Of a stretch of 64,000 bases of DNA, positions 8,237 through 17,444 are shown piece after piece (position 1 is the stretch's first letter; the number at the start of each line of letters is the position of its first letter). This stretch comes from Alistipes sp. (lineage in GTDB: Bacteria > Bacteroidota > Bacteroidia > Bacteroidales > Rikenellaceae): the NCBI GenBank assembly GCA_021202985.1, contig JAJQCA010000041.1, positions 1 through 64,000 of the forward strand. Reading direction: 5' to 3'. The notes under the pieces were generated by a model. That model saw only the letters and a program-made list of their open reading frames with translations, had not been told where the DNA came from and ran no database searches. A program made the translations under genes and the position numbers.

Positions 8237-9511
8237 CTACTTTTTATATGACAGCGTATATTCGGTGGTATAGTAATATTCCGTGCCGTCGGAACCTGTG
8301 CTGGTTTTAACGACTTTAACACCCGTCACCCGTTTATCGGAATCCAAAGTGTAGGTGTATTTAAATTTACCGTAATCGGACCCGTCCTCGTCGGTGGAGA
8401 GGGAGCTCGACAGTAGTCCTTTACTTCGCTGGCCGTAGAACCCTAAAAGTCCCATAAACTCCGAGTAGTCAATGTCCAAATATTCATCCGTCTCGTTTAC
8501 GAGGTAATTGATGTCGATATTGGCTTTATCGTTACTAAGGTCGTTGTCGTACGTGGCGGTGCTGTAATATGCGTAGCCAGACCCACGGGTATCTACCCGG
8601 GTAAGGTTGCCGGCATCCCAGGTGCAGGTTACGGTCCAGTAATAATCTTCATCCTCTGTGTATTCGACTGCGGTGAGGTAATTCTGTGAATCGTAGGCGT
8701 TTTTCCACTCGGTTCTCTCATCTTCCCAGTCGTCCGCGACCCACGTACCGGAAGCGACATGCCCGGCCGGGTTGAGTTTGAAAGTACAATTGTACTGGTA
8801 ATAACCCATTTCGGAGCGGGTCCGGCCGCCGGCGGCTGCAGACGGTTTCCCGTGCCCGTTTTTGACGGCTCCATCGGCCGCGGCTATCGACCGGGACATT
8901 CCGGTGAATCCTCTCTGTAAGGTTGCCGTTATTTCATCGCTCCCGTAGCTGATGTTTATACGTTTCACCGGGTCTCCGTTCGGGCCGGTGGTTGTCATTT
9001 CCACTATCCGGTTGTTGCCGTCGTATTCGAATTTCTGGACATACGTTCCGTCCTCCATTTCAATCGAGACCCTGTCCACCAGAGCCACATCGTCGCCGGG
9101 TGTTCCGACCGAGGGAGGGGTCGTACCGTCTTTATTGGTCTTGACCTGGGTAATCTGCACGTCGAATTTATCGCCGCCTGCCGTGGTAACGGTAATTACC
9201 GCTTTACGGTCGGCTCCGGAAGTGTTGTCCGAGAGGGTAATTTTAAGTGTGTAGGAACCGGCGCCGCCTTCATAACGGTCGAGCGAGAGCCAGGAAAGTC
9301 CTGCCCGTGTAGCGGTCACGTCGGCCACCGCGGCGGTCCAGCTGTCCCGGGCGGTGAAGGTAACGGTCGCCGAATTTTCATCGGCGCTCAGGCTTTGGGT
9401 AAGGTCCTTTTTATTGTCGACCGTCAGGTCTCCGAAATTTTTCTCGTCATCGCTGCATGCGGACGTCATTACCGCAAGCGGCAACAGAAGGGCATAAAAG
9501 AGTTTTCTCAT
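8237..9511 (-). CDS. BACON-domain surface lipoprotein with DUF4595-like repeats
   Basis: 424 residues with a lipoprotein signal (lipobox ending MTSAC). The region about 35-125 is a BACON-type Ig-like domain (motifs SATVTFTARDSW, SWLSLDRYEGGAGSYTLKIT, ITVTTAGGDKF). The rest contains repeated Tyr/Asp-rich strands of the kind seen in DUF4595 proteins (YDGNNRIVEM, YDSQNYLTAVEY, LDSDKRVTGVKV). It is presumably exported to the outer membrane surface; a role in glycan or mucin binding is only suggested by other BACON proteins. It is a single-gene unit. Confidence 0.85.
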   Translation of the reverse strand: MRKLFYALLLPLAVMTSACSDDEKNFGDLTVDNKKDLTQSLSADENSATVTFTARDSWTAAVADVTATRAGLSWLSLDRYEGGAGSYTLKITLSDNTSGADRKAVITVTTAGGDKFDVQITQVKTNKDGTTPPSVGTPGDDVALVDRVSIEMEDGTYVQKFEYDGNNRIVEMTTTGPNGDPVKRINISYGSDEITATLQRGFTGMSRSIAAADGAVKNGHGKPSAAAGGRTRSEMGYYQYNCTFKLNPAGHVASGTWVADDWEDERTEWKNAYDSQNYLTAVEYTEDEDYYWTVTCTWDAGNLTRVDTRGSGYAYYSTATYDNDLSNDKANIDINYLVNETDEYLDIDYSEFMGLLGFYGQRSKGLLSSSLSTDEDGSDYGKFKYTYTLDSDKRVTGVKVVKTSTGSDGTEYYYTTEYTLSYKK

Positions 9512-9756
9512 AACTTGAATTATAAGGGATTAATTTAAAATATGCGGGCAAGGGTACCCGGCTTTACATAATTAAATGGGGTTTAGTTATGCGCGACAAA
9601 TGTAGTAAATATTTACCCGAATTTGTAATAATCATCGAACCGTATAAGGTTTTACCCTATACAAGGTATCCGCAACCGATTCCGGGGCAGTTTACGGGAG
9701 CGGTCTCGGTAATTTATTGGTTTGACTTTGAATAAGTCCTTTCGGCCGTCGGAATT

Positions 9757-9793
9757 AAAAAAACCTCCCCGCACCCCGCGGGGCGTGAGGAGG
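9757..9793 (-). terminator. Terminator of the esterase gene
   Basis: GC-rich imperfect hairpin on the minus strand (CCTCCTCACGCCCC / GGTGCGGGGAGG) followed by seven T. It begins 25 bases after the esterase stop. Confidence 0.8.
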
Positions 9794-9817
9794 ACCGAAT
9801 GATAAGATGTTTACCCG

Positions 9818-10678
9818 TTACCGGGCGAACGGTACGGAGATAAACGTAAGGACGGTGGGCAGGGCGGACTGCCAGTATTCCCACGAATGGCCGCCGTCGC
9901 GCATCCGGTACTGGAGCGGTATTTCTTTCTCTTTCATCAGCAGGTATGTCTGCACGTTGCATTCGTAGAGGAAGTCGTCGTCGCCGCAGTCGATATACCA
10001 GCGCACGGTACGGAAACTGTCGAGCGCGGCCGGATAGGCATTGCGGATAATCGCCTGCGGGTCGTCGCGTTCTATACTTTCGTGGAACGCGTCGTCGTCT
10101 ATGAGCCGGTCGGGAATGCGCGGCGCGGCGAGCAGGCCGCTCAGCGGGCAGCACGAACCGAACAGTTCGGGATGGTGCAGCGCATAGACCATCGAACCTC
10201 CGCCCCCCATGGACAGGCCGGCCACGGCCCTGTATTGCTTCCCGCTGCGGATACGGTACTTAGCTTCCACCGCGGGTATGAATTCTTCGAAAAAATGGCG
10301 TTCGTACTCCCAGTCGGGTTTGTTGAAATAGCCCATCCGGTAACCACGGTTGTTAGGCTCCTCCCCGGCGGCGTCCGGCATTACTATCACGGCGGGTACC
10401 GCCATACCGGAGAGATAGGTCACGTCGGCAATTTTGCGCATATTGCCTTTGAGCTGCCATGATTGGTGGTCGTCCGTCGCCCCGTGAAGGAGATACAGCA
10501 CCGGGTAATCGTTATCCGTGTCGTCGTAACCCGCGGGAAGGTAGACCGAGAACGGTTTGGCCGCACCGAGTATTTCGCTCGGTATGGTATCGGTTACGAT
10601 ACGGCTGGGCGATTGCGCCCGTGCGGCGACGGCGATGGTTGAGGCAATAAGGGTCAGCGTGAGAAGTCGTTTCATCAT
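9818..10678 (-). CDS. Secreted esterase, alpha/beta hydrolase (esterase D / feruloyl-esterase-like)
   Basis: 286 residues with a signal peptide (cleavage near ARAQ). The family hallmarks are the N-terminal SVYLPAGYDDTDNDYPVLYLLHG, the nucleophile elbow GLSMGGGGS and the C-terminal DGGHSWEYW segment with the catalytic His. Bacteroidota relatives act on ferulic or acetyl esters of plant polysaccharide. No polysaccharide-utilisation locus is adjacent, so the substrate is open. Confidence 0.9.
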   Translation of the reverse strand: MMKRLLTLTLIASTIAVAARAQSPSRIVTDTIPSEILGAAKPFSVYLPAGYDDTDNDYPVLYLLHGATDDHQSWQLKGNMRKIADVTYLSGMAVPAVIVMPDAAGEEPNNRGYRMGYFNKPDWEYERHFFEEFIPAVEAKYRIRSGKQYRAVAGLSMGGGGSMVYALHHPELFGSCCPLSGLLAAPRIPDRLIDDDAFHESIERDDPQAIIRNAYPAALDSFRTVRWYIDCGDDDFLYECNVQTYLLMKEKEIPLQYRMRDGGHSWEYWQSALPTVLTFISVPFAR

Positions 10679-11170
10679 AATCGGCGTTAAAGGTTATTCG
10701 CAAAGTTAATATACTCCGCCGGTTATGCAATACCGGCCGGGCCGGGTGGCTATGGCCGGGCGGGAGCGGGATGCGCTCTGACGCTTAGTCGGTGTACCCG
10801 AGGCATGGTTCCCGTAGGCGCATGCGAACCACAAATTCTAACGCAAAGGGCGTTGTGCATATAATCCGGCAGGCGGTTTTAAAAACGGCCGGGAGGCGCG
10901 TCGGAAGTTCATTATTATGATTAAATTTTGTAAATTTACTTTCCGCGGGAGCGAGGGCCGGGCCTGCCGTTCCGTGCGGCCTGATACTTGTCCGTTGTGG
11001 AGTGCGGCCGGTGATGTTTGCCCTATACGGCAAATTTTTAACTCTGTTCGACATAAATAACGGGCGGGTTACCGGCTTAAAGCAACACTGCTTACCTTTA
11101 CCGCCAGGCAGGGCCATAATAACGGGGTGCCTGCCGGCCGGATTGGAATAATATTTTAAAATAATATAGT
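10679..11170. other. Intergenic region between divergent esterase and NagB-fusion genes
   Basis: About 490 bases with no credible reading frame. It contains an AT-rich patch at 10915-10945 and another directly before the NagB-fusion start at 11150-11170, which could hold promoters. No RNA gene or strong hairpin was recognised. Confidence 0.4.
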
Positions 11171-13117
11171 ATGGACATAAGATATAAACTTCCGCGCAGC
11201 GGCGGGCTGATTCCCGAAGCGACACCGGACGATATCATCAGGCGGTACGAACGGATTCCCACCCGCATTTTCGACAGCGAATCGGACGGGGTCTGCTACC
11301 TTGCCGACCGGATAGTCGCCATGATAAACGACCATGAGTACGGCATCAACACCCTCGATGGGGTGGTCGAAAACCCGTTCGTGCTGGGTCTCAGCACCGG
11401 GCGGACTCCCATCGGGCTTTACCGGGAGCTGGTGCGCCGCCACAGATGCGGCGAGGTGAGTTTCGCAAATGTGGTGGTATACAGTCTCGACGAGCTGTAC
11501 CCGATGCGGGCCGACGAACACCAGAGCCGTAACTGGCGTATCCATGAGGACTTTCTGAACCATATAGATATAGCGCCGCACAATATCCACATATTTGACG
11601 GCACCATATCCGAAGAGGAGGTGTCACAGTACTGCGCGCGGTTCGAGAAGAACCTGCACCGCATCGACCTGATGATAATGGGAATGGGTGAGCAGGGCCA
11701 GATAGGATTCAACGAACCGGGTTCGTACCACAAGTCCCGCACCCGGCTGGTGCAGCTCAGCCACGACACCAAGAAGTCGCTCGCCCCCCTGTTCCATAGT
11801 TACGCCAATATTCCAGACATGGCCGTCACCATGGGTATAGGCACCATCCGAAAGGCCCGGAAGATTTTCCTGCTGGCCTGGGGCGAGGAGAAGGCATCCA
11901 TCGTCAGGCAGGTGGCCGAGGGTGAGATATCGGAGAAGGTCCCCGCTTCGTACCTCCAGGACCATACGGGAATCGAAATGGTTATCGACTGCAACGCTGC
12001 CGAGAAACTTACCCGGGAGGAGACCCCGTGGCTGGTGGGCACCTGTGAGTGGACGCCTAAGTTTACCCGTAAGGCCGTGGTGTGGCTCTGCCAGCAGGTG
12101 GAGAAGCCGATTCTTAAACTTACCTACCAGGATTATATCGAGAACTCGCTCGGGCAGCTGCTCGAAGCGCGCGGGGCTTACGACAAGATAAATATAGACG
12201 TGTTCAACGACCTGCAGCACACCATCACCGGCTGGCCGGGAGGTAAACCCAATGCGGACGATACAACCCGTCCCGTCCCGTCGGAGCCGTACCCCAAGAG
12301 GGTGCTGCTCTTCTCGCCACACCCGGACGACGATGTTATTTCGATGGGCGGTACTTTCCTTCGCCTTGTGGATCAGGGCCACGACGTGAACGTGGCCTAC
12401 CAGACTTCGGGCAATGTGGCGGTGCACGACGACGTGGTGCTGCAGGTTACCGATACCGCCAAGGAATGCGGTTTCGGCGACCGGGTGCAGTACGTCAAAG
12501 ACCTTATAGCGTCCAAGAAAAAGGGAGAACCGGAGCCCCGCGAACTGCTCGACCTCAAAGGAGCCATCCGGCGCGCCGAAGCAAAGGCGGCCTGCCGTCT
12601 TTTCGGGCTGGACGACCAGCGCAACGTTTTCTTCCTGAACATGCCGTTCTACGAAACTGGCGGCATAAAGAAGGGGGAATTGACACCGGCCGATATAGAG
12701 ATTGTGGCCAACCTTATGCGGGAGATAAAGCCCCACCAGATTTACGCGGCCGGCGACCTCTCGGACCCGCACGGTACGCACCGTATATGTATAGAGGCCA
12801 TTCTCGGGGCCGTTAAGCTGGTGGAGGGAGAAGAGTGGTTCAGGGAGACGCAGATGTGGCTCTACCGCGGAGCATGGCAGGAATGGGACCTGGGTATGGT
12901 GGATATGGCCGTTCCGCTCAGTCCGGAAGAGATGCTCAAAAAGCGCCACGCAATATACCGGCACCAGTCGCAGAAGGATATAGTGCCGTTCCCCGGAAGC
13001 GATACGCGGGAATTCTGGCAGCGCGCAGAGGCCCGCACCCAGCACACGGCATACCTTTACGACAAGCTCGGGATGGCGGAGTATCAGGCCATAGAAGTGT
13101 ACGTAAGGATAATCTGA
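11171..13117 (+). CDS. NagB-like domain fused to PIG-L/LmbE deacetylase domain
   Basis: 648 residues, a fusion known from Bacteroidota. Residues about 25-330 form a glucosamine-6-phosphate deaminase/isomerase-type domain (GLSTGRTPIGLYREL; SLDELYP with Asp107). The loop that reads [10 protein letters not shown] in NagB reads EQGQIGFNEP (174-183), losing both the Asp and His of the active site. Residues about 375-620 are a PIG-L-type N-acetylglucosaminyl deacetylase with the zinc motif PHPDDD and SDPHGTH. It may deacetylate an amino sugar while the NagB part senses or binds a phosphosugar; that is inference. A canonical nagB follows. Confidence 0.9.
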   Translation: MDIRYKLPRSGGLIPEATPDDIIRRYERIPTRIFDSESDGVCYLADRIVAMINDHEYGINTLDGVVENPFVLGLSTGRTPIGLYRELVRRHRCGEVSFANVVVYSLDELYPMRADEHQSRNWRIHEDFLNHIDIAPHNIHIFDGTISEEEVSQYCARFEKNLHRIDLMIMGMGEQGQIGFNEPGSYHKSRTRLVQLSHDTKKSLAPLFHSYANIPDMAVTMGIGTIRKARKIFLLAWGEEKASIVRQVAEGEISEKVPASYLQDHTGIEMVIDCNAAEKLTREETPWLVGTCEWTPKFTRKAVVWLCQQVEKPILKLTYQDYIENSLGQLLEARGAYDKINIDVFNDLQHTITGWPGGKPNADDTTRPVPSEPYPKRVLLFSPHPDDDVISMGGTFLRLVDQGHDVNVAYQTSGNVAVHDDVVLQVTDTAKECGFGDRVQYVKDLIASKKKGEPEPRELLDLKGAIRRAEAKAACRLFGLDDQRNVFFLNMPFYETGGIKKGELTPADIEIVANLMREIKPHQIYAAGDLSDPHGTHRICIEAILGAVKLVEGEEWFRETQMWLYRGAWQEWDLGMVDMAVPLSPEEMLKKRHAIYRHQSQKDIVPFPGSDTREFWQRAEARTQHTAYLYDKLGMAEYQAIEVYVRII

Positions 13118-13189
13118 CCCGGAGGGGCTTCGGGTTTACCGAAGCTCCCCCCTCGTGAATTACATAACCAAACTTAACAGAGCTGAGAA

Positions 13190-13966
13190 ATGAGGGTATT
13201 GATAAAGAACGACGAACAGTCGGTGGCGGCATTCGCCGCAGAATATATAGCATGCAGGATAAAGGGCCACACGGGCGAAGCGCCGTTCGTGCTGGGGTTA
13301 CCCACTGGTTCGACTCCGTTCAAAACTTACGCGCGGCTGGTGGAAATGTACCGCGAGGGCCGGGTGTCGTTCGCCAACGTGGTGACTTTCAATATGGATG
13401 AATACGTAGGACTGGACCGTGAACACCCGCAGTCGTACCACCGTTTTATGTGGGACAACTTTTTCGGGCTGGTGGATATTAAACCGGAGAACGCCAATAT
13501 CCTCGACGGTATGGCACTCGACCTTGCAGAAGAATGCGCCCGGTATGAGAAAAAAATCCAGTGGTACGGCGGTATAGACCTCTTCATGGGAGGAATCGGG
13601 ACTGACGGGCACATTGCCTTCAACGAGCCGTTCTCCTCGCTCAACTCCCGCACCAGGGTGAAGACCCTGACCCAGGAGACCATCGAATCGAACTCCCGGT
13701 TCTTCGGCGGGGATACCTCGCAGGTTCCCCGGGAGGCTCTTACCGTGGGCGTGGGCACCATACTCTCGGCCAAGGAAGTGCTGATACTCGCCACGGGGAG
13801 CGCCAAGGCCACGGCGGTGAAAATGGGTGTCGAAGGGGCTTATAACCACAAGTGGACCGTCAGCGCCCTCCAGACCCACCCGCACGGGATACTCGTTATC
13901 GACGAGCCTGCGGCCGGCGAGCTGACTGTTAACACTTACCGGTATTTTAAGGAAATCGAGAAGTAA
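13190..13966 (+). CDS. nagB: Glucosamine-6-phosphate deaminase
   Basis: 258 residues, normal length. The phosphate loop [19 protein letters not shown] (catalytic Asp) and [14 protein letters not shown] (catalytic Asp-His) are all intact. It converts glucosamine-6-phosphate to fructose-6-phosphate and ammonia, feeding amino sugars into glycolysis. It follows the NagB-deacetylase fusion by 72 bases on the same strand and is probably co-transcribed. Confidence 0.97.
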   Translation: MRVLIKNDEQSVAAFAAEYIACRIKGHTGEAPFVLGLPTGSTPFKTYARLVEMYREGRVSFANVVTFNMDEYVGLDREHPQSYHRFMWDNFFGLVDIKPENANILDGMALDLAEECARYEKKIQWYGGIDLFMGGIGTDGHIAFNEPFSSLNSRTRVKTLTQETIESNSRFFGGDTSQVPREALTVGVGTILSAKEVLILATGSAKATAVKMGVEGAYNHKWTVSALQTHPHGILVIDEPAAGELTVNTYRYFKEIEK

Positions 13967-13996
13967 GTACATTAGTGCCTGCTTTTAATGGTTATA

Positions 13997-14140
13997 GGCA
14001 GATTCTTCGCGTACGCTCGGGATGGTATGTGAAAGTATGTGATTCCTGAGTTCTTCGCTACACTAAAGGTTTCGGGTCGACGAGGCGCTGGTTACTCCTA
14101 TTGTATAAAAGGCAGATTACTCACTTCGTTCCGGAATGAC
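13997..14140. repeat. Cluster of decayed dispersed repeats
   Basis: Three fragments resembling GATTCTTCGCTACGCTCGGAATGAC occur at 13997-14026, around 14041-14065 and at 14111-14140. Relatives appear near 21401, 48071, 52436 and 52541, always between genes. They look like remnants of a short intergenic repeat family. Confidence 0.5.
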
Positions 14141-14206
14141 TTTCCAAGTTCTTCCCGATGAACCGTACGGTGGCGAAAGCGTTTTTTATTATATTGGATT
14201 GATCTA

Positions 14207-14698
14207 TTAACCGATGGAAAGGTCGACGGTGCGGATTCGGCCGCGGCGGGCTTCTTCGGAGATAAGGTGGAGGCCGGCGGCGGAGGATTCTGCAGAGGTA
14301 CAAAAGAGCAGGGTCCGGCATGCAGCGAGAATCCCGAGGTAACATTCGTGTCGCCTCTCCTCCGTTATTCCTATTATGTCCCGGGCCATTGTTATGCCGA
14401 TGTAACGATCGTCAGGGTCGGTATCGGGGTCGTCTTCGTAATCTTCGCAATATAACCGGTACTCCTCGTCGGTCACGCAAAGGTCGAATTCCAACCGGTC
14501 GTACAACTCCTGGAGGCGGAACACCGCCATAGCGCACATCCTCTCGAACCGAGTATGGATTCCCGTAATCAGACGTACGGTCTTTTTCGGACTGGATTTT
14601 ACTATCTGTTCGATGGTCTTTTCTATACGGAATTGAATTTCTTCCGTATCCGTGCCGTTGGAGGGTATTTCACCCGTGGCAAATATGGAGTGTGTCAT
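14207..14698 (-). CDS. Hypothetical protein, possibly SLOG/DUF1273-like
   Basis: 163 residues, no signal peptide. The layout RLITGIHTRFERMCAMAVFRLQELYDRLEFDLCVT followed by an acidic loop, then ECYLGILAACRTLLFCTSAESSAAGLHLI is compatible with a small Rossmann-like nucleotide-binding (SLOG) fold such as DUF1273, but I could not confirm it. Asp/Glu residues are enriched in the middle loop (about 97-112). It stands alone, transcribed from the direction of the lysis cassette. Confidence 0.6.
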   Translation of the reverse strand: MTHSIFATGEIPSNGTDTEEIQFRIEKTIEQIVKSSPKKTVRLITGIHTRFERMCAMAVFRLQELYDRLEFDLCVTDEEYRLYCEDYEDDPDTDPDDRYIGITMARDIIGITEERRHECYLGILAACRTLLFCTSAESSAAGLHLISEEARRGRIRTVDLSIG

Positions 14699-15502
14699 TT
14701 TTTATCGATTTATATTATATAACAGCCGTCTGCCTAAACAGGGGTTTGTATCGGGCAGGACGCCCGGGAAGGGGGGGTGAGTTACCCCAACCGTGTGCGA
14801 CAGGAAGTTACGGACTGTTCGTGACGCGATATTTACCGGACCGCTTATTTCCGGATCAGTAATTCCGGAGTCAGCCCTAATGGGTGTTCATATGTTTCCA
14901 CAAAAATAGCATTTTTCCGTTTCGCCGTCCGGGCGGGAGGTTTTACCGTTTGCCTGTGTCCCGCCCGGCCGGAAATAAAAAGGACGCAGGTGCGTCGGTC
15001 TAACGGCGGGTCTTGGAAAACCACTGGTATCGAACAACGCTCTGCGCCCAAGGGAGCCGCGGCAAATAACAAGCCGGGCACACCCCAGGCAGGCTAAAGA
15101 TTGATCTACCAGTTTGAAATTTCCAAGTTTCGCCGTGATCAAAGACATTATCCTGTCTATATATTTCAAAGTTATCCTTTTTACCTTTCCGTCCGAAGGG
15201 GACACGCAGTACCCTACTTTTCCCCGACGGGAAACTGCCGGATTGATATAAAAACGGATTACTTTCTTGGTGTTATGAGTCTACTCTGCGGATTCTAATA
15301 AAATATTTTATGGTTAAACTTTTACAAAGATAACCTTTTACCCGCAGTAAACAATAAGTCCTTTCGCCGGTTGGTCGGCCCGTATCTGTTCCGGTTGAGG
15401 GTAGCCGTAACATGTACCGCCGGTTTAGCAACCACCGTATGGTTTATTTGATTACCCGACGCCGGTTTAAATACGCGGTACGGATGCAGGCGGGTACACA
15501 GT
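14699..15502. other. Gene-free region with long hairpin and a minus-strand promoter-like site
   Basis: No frame here has convincing protein composition. CCGGGCGGGA (about 14929-14938) and TCCCGCCCGG (about 14961-14970) form a strong stem with a 22-nt loop, flanked by AT-rich sequence on both sides. A minus-strand TATCTTTG lies at 15332-15325 and a TAACTTTG near 15175. A transcript running towards 14698 is possible, but no known RNA family was recognised. Confidence 0.35.
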
Positions 15503-15964
15503 TCAGAAAGACACGATGTTATAATGGATGCCGACCCCGATGTACGGCGATACTCCCCGACCGTTGAAACCGTAACCGGCATGTATACCCAAACCCATAC
15601 GCGGTATTTTCTTTAATGTATTCACCTCCGTCCGGGTAATGTAACGGGTCTCGGGCCAGACTTCCATATGGACCAGTTCCGGCCGGAACCCTTCGATTAC
15701 GGCATGGTAATGCTCCGTGCGGTACTCTTTCCGCTCCACGGGTACCACGACTTCCCGTACCACCGTATCGGCCGGCAGTTGCAGAAATACGGTATCCGAA
15801 CGGGCGATGTATATTTTATGCGGGACAGGTACCGTGTCCCGCACGGTGTCCCGTACCACCAGCGTGTCGACATACCTTTCCGTGTGTACCGTTTCCCGGC
15901 CGCATTGGCGGAAAACCGTTACGAGCAGGGCGGCGATGACCGCATAGGGGATAACGGTCTTCAC
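15503..15964 (-). CDS. DUF6808-like membrane-anchored protein of lysis cassette
   Basis: About 153 residues from a GTG at 15964 that overlaps the stop of the M15 peptidase gene by 4 bases (GTGA), so translation is coupled. One N-terminal transmembrane helix (VIPYAVIAALLVTVF) is followed by a Thr/Val/Asp-rich segment (RYVDTLVVRDTVRDTVPVP) typical of DUF6808 proteins found beside phage-type lysins in Bacteroidales; a spanin-like role has not been shown. The C-terminal part has short Gly/Tyr strands. The frame is open upstream, but only as a shadow of the peptidase gene. Confidence 0.75.
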   Translation of the reverse strand: MKTVIPYAVIAALLVTVFRQCGRETVHTERYVDTLVVRDTVRDTVPVPHKIYIARSDTVFLQLPADTVVREVVVPVERKEYRTEHYHAVIEGFRPELVHMEVWPETRYITRTEVNTLKKIPRMGLGIHAGYGFNGRGVSPYIGVGIHYNIVSF

Positions 15965-16371
15965 AGGTGCAGAATTTGACTGCGGGGGGTTGCAGAATGC
16001 GATACGTGTATCCAGGAGTACCGGCTCTCGTCGATGAGCTGGTCGAACGGGATGTCGCTGGAGGAAACCAATCCGAAAAGCCGGCGGTTTCCTTCGCGGG
16101 TTCCGGTGGTGATGTCGGCGGCCTCGCCGCGGAGGTGCTGGGAACCTGACGCGCCGCCCACGGCCCGGTTCAGCTCCGGGCACCGGTATCCGCTGTTGAC
16201 CGTAATCGGGCCGCCCCAAAGGCGGCGCACCGGGTCGAGTACGTAATGGATGAGCTGTTCCAAACGGGTCTCGGCCTCCTCCGGGGGCGTATTGACGATT
16301 CCTTTTGCATCCGCGGTCCGGCTGCGGCATAGTTCGGTTAAGGTGAAATATTCAGCCATGCTATTACTCAT
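15961..16371 (-). CDS. M15A-type D-Ala-D-Ala carboxypeptidase / phage endolysin
   Basis: 136 residues, a complete peptidase M15A domain: SGYRCPELNRAVGG, the zinc ligands in QHLRGEAADI and the last ligand in SWIHVSH. Such proteins cleave peptidoglycan cross-links as phage endolysins. The start ATG overlaps the end of the holin-like gene by 8 bases. No signal peptide, as expected for a lysin released by a holin. Confidence 0.92.
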   Translation of the reverse strand: MSNSMAEYFTLTELCRSRTADAKGIVNTPPEEAETRLEQLIHYVLDPVRRLWGGPITVNSGYRCPELNRAVGGASGSQHLRGEAADITTGTREGNRRLFGLVSSSDIPFDQLIDESRYSWIHVSHSATPRSQILHL

Positions 16372-16591
16372 TATCTGTTTTTATTTTGGAGTGTTTGTAT
16401 TTGTAGGTATAGTCGATGCCGAACACCGCCCCGGCGAAGGTCATAACCTCCCCGAAGCCTATCAGCACCGAGCTGTGTATCTCTCCCCGCGGGGCCACGA
16501 TGAAGCCGGCGACGAGAAGACCGGCGCCCACCATGACGAGGCCTACGGCCGTATAAAGCTGGATTTTCCTGTCGGCGGTAATTGTTTTCAT
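16364..16591 (-). CDS. Holin-like two-helix membrane protein
   Basis: 75 residues with two transmembrane helices (about 12-31 and 41-60) and a charged tail KYKHSKIKTDNE. Size, topology and position directly before an endolysin gene fit a phage holin. Assignment is by context, since holins share little sequence. Confidence 0.75.
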   Translation of the reverse strand: MKTITADRKIQLYTAVGLVMVGAGLLVAGFIVAPRGEIHSSVLIGFGEVMTFAGAVFGIDYTYKYKHSKIKTDNE

Positions 16592-16634
16592 AGGATTGGC
16601 TTTTTGAATTTTGCTTATGTTTCACGGTTACTTT

Positions 16635-16916
16635 CTATGATTTTAAATACGGTATGAGTTCCTTTCCGGTCAATACGGCCGAACGGATATACCCGTCCCG
16701 CCCGCAGGTGCGCACTTCCCCGTGGTAAATCTCCGCGCCGGTTACGGCATGGCGGTCCTGCGGATAGGGGGAGTACGTGAGCCGGCAATCGACTTCGAAT
16801 TCGGAATCGCCGACGCGGAACGCGTTGTGAAAGAAGCCCTGTCCGTCCGCTTCTTCCAGAATCCTCCGTGCACACATCCAAAGAGAGAGGTGATGTATTT
16901 CGATAAATTCAGACAC
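16635..16916 (-). CDS. Small hypothetical protein heading the lysis cassette
   Basis: 93 residues, no membrane segment or signal peptide, mixed charge, with CGRDGYIRSAVLTGKELIPYL at the end. I do not recognise the family. It is 43 bases upstream of the holin-like gene on the same strand and probably belongs to the same transcript. Confidence 0.65.
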   Translation of the reverse strand: MSEFIEIHHLSLWMCARRILEEADGQGFFHNAFRVGDSEFEVDCRLTYSPYPQDRHAVTGAEIYHGEVRTCGRDGYIRSAVLTGKELIPYLKS

Positions 16917-17091
16917 TTTCTTAACCCGATTACAAATGCAATTATAATATCACAGCGGGCGAAAGTTTTTCTACCGATTCCGACAAAAGTGAAATTGAGT
17001 GGTCCGGCAGAATCTAATGGGCCGGGAGCGGTTGAGAGAAAAAGGTACACCCATACGGGCCTTCGAATAAATTCGCGACCGTAAGGGGGGA

Positions 17092-17118
17092 ACAAAAAAG
17101 CATCCTTGCGGATGCTTT
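17092..17118 (-). terminator. Terminator downstream of tRNA-Val(GAC)
   Basis: Hairpin AAGCATCC/GGATGCTT with a TTGC loop, followed on the minus strand by TTTTTTGTTCC. Confidence 0.85.
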
Positions 17119-17134
17119 CGTTGGTGTTTCTTTG

Positions 17135-17209
17135 TGGGAGCACGCGGATTCGAACCGCGGACCTCCTGCTTGTCGAGCAGGCGCTCTAAACCGACTGAGC
17201 TATGCTCCC
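17135..17209 (-). tRNA. tRNA-Val (GAC anticodon)
   Basis: Cloverleaf on the minus strand: acceptor GGGAGCA/TGCTCCC, D-arm GCTC...GAGC, anticodon stem CCTGC/GCAGG with loop TCGACAA, T-arm CGCGG TTCGAAT CCGCG, discriminator A. The anticodon is GAC by position. Position 33 is C where U is almost universal. CCA is not encoded. Confidence 0.88.
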
Positions 17210-17266
17210 CCGTCCTATTTCTAACAGAAAAACCACCCGTTAGAGAGTGGCCGCTTTATTTGTTAA

Positions 17267-17285
17267 TTGTGGGAGTTGACGGATT
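17267..17285 (-). repeat. Duplicated 3' end of tRNA-Val(TAC)
   Basis: Nineteen bases here are identical to 17442-17460, the 3' end of tRNA-Val(TAC). As in the real gene, a GTGG/CCAC-type hairpin lies just downstream on the minus strand (17230-17252). The rest of the tRNA is absent. This is either a broken tandem tRNA copy or an attachment-site duplication left by an integrated element that has since been lost. Confidence 0.7.
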
Positions 17286-17400
17286 GCATACATGATCCGT
17301 GGTTATCCTGTCAATTTTGCAAAACTTAATTCAGCCAAAGCCTGACGGCTCCCTTTTTATTTTGACAAATCCTTCCCGAACAAGTTCGACGAGAGATGTC

Positions 17401-17431
17401 AAAATAAAAACCACTCATTCGAGTGGTTGGC
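17401..17431 (-). terminator. Terminator downstream of tRNA-Val(TAC)
   Basis: AACCACTC/GAGTGGTT arms with an ATTC loop, followed on the minus strand by TTTTATTTT. Confidence 0.85.
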
Positions 17432-17444
17432 TTCTCTCGTTTTG

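Noticed and set aside
14888..15205. 105-residue minus-strand ORF in the gene-free region
   Set aside because: Pro/Arg-rich, no recognisable pattern, and it spans a long GC-rich hairpin.
16371..16625. 84-residue Arg/Gly-rich frame overlapping the holin-like gene
   Set aside because: Shadow frame of the two-helix protein, with no membrane or domain character.
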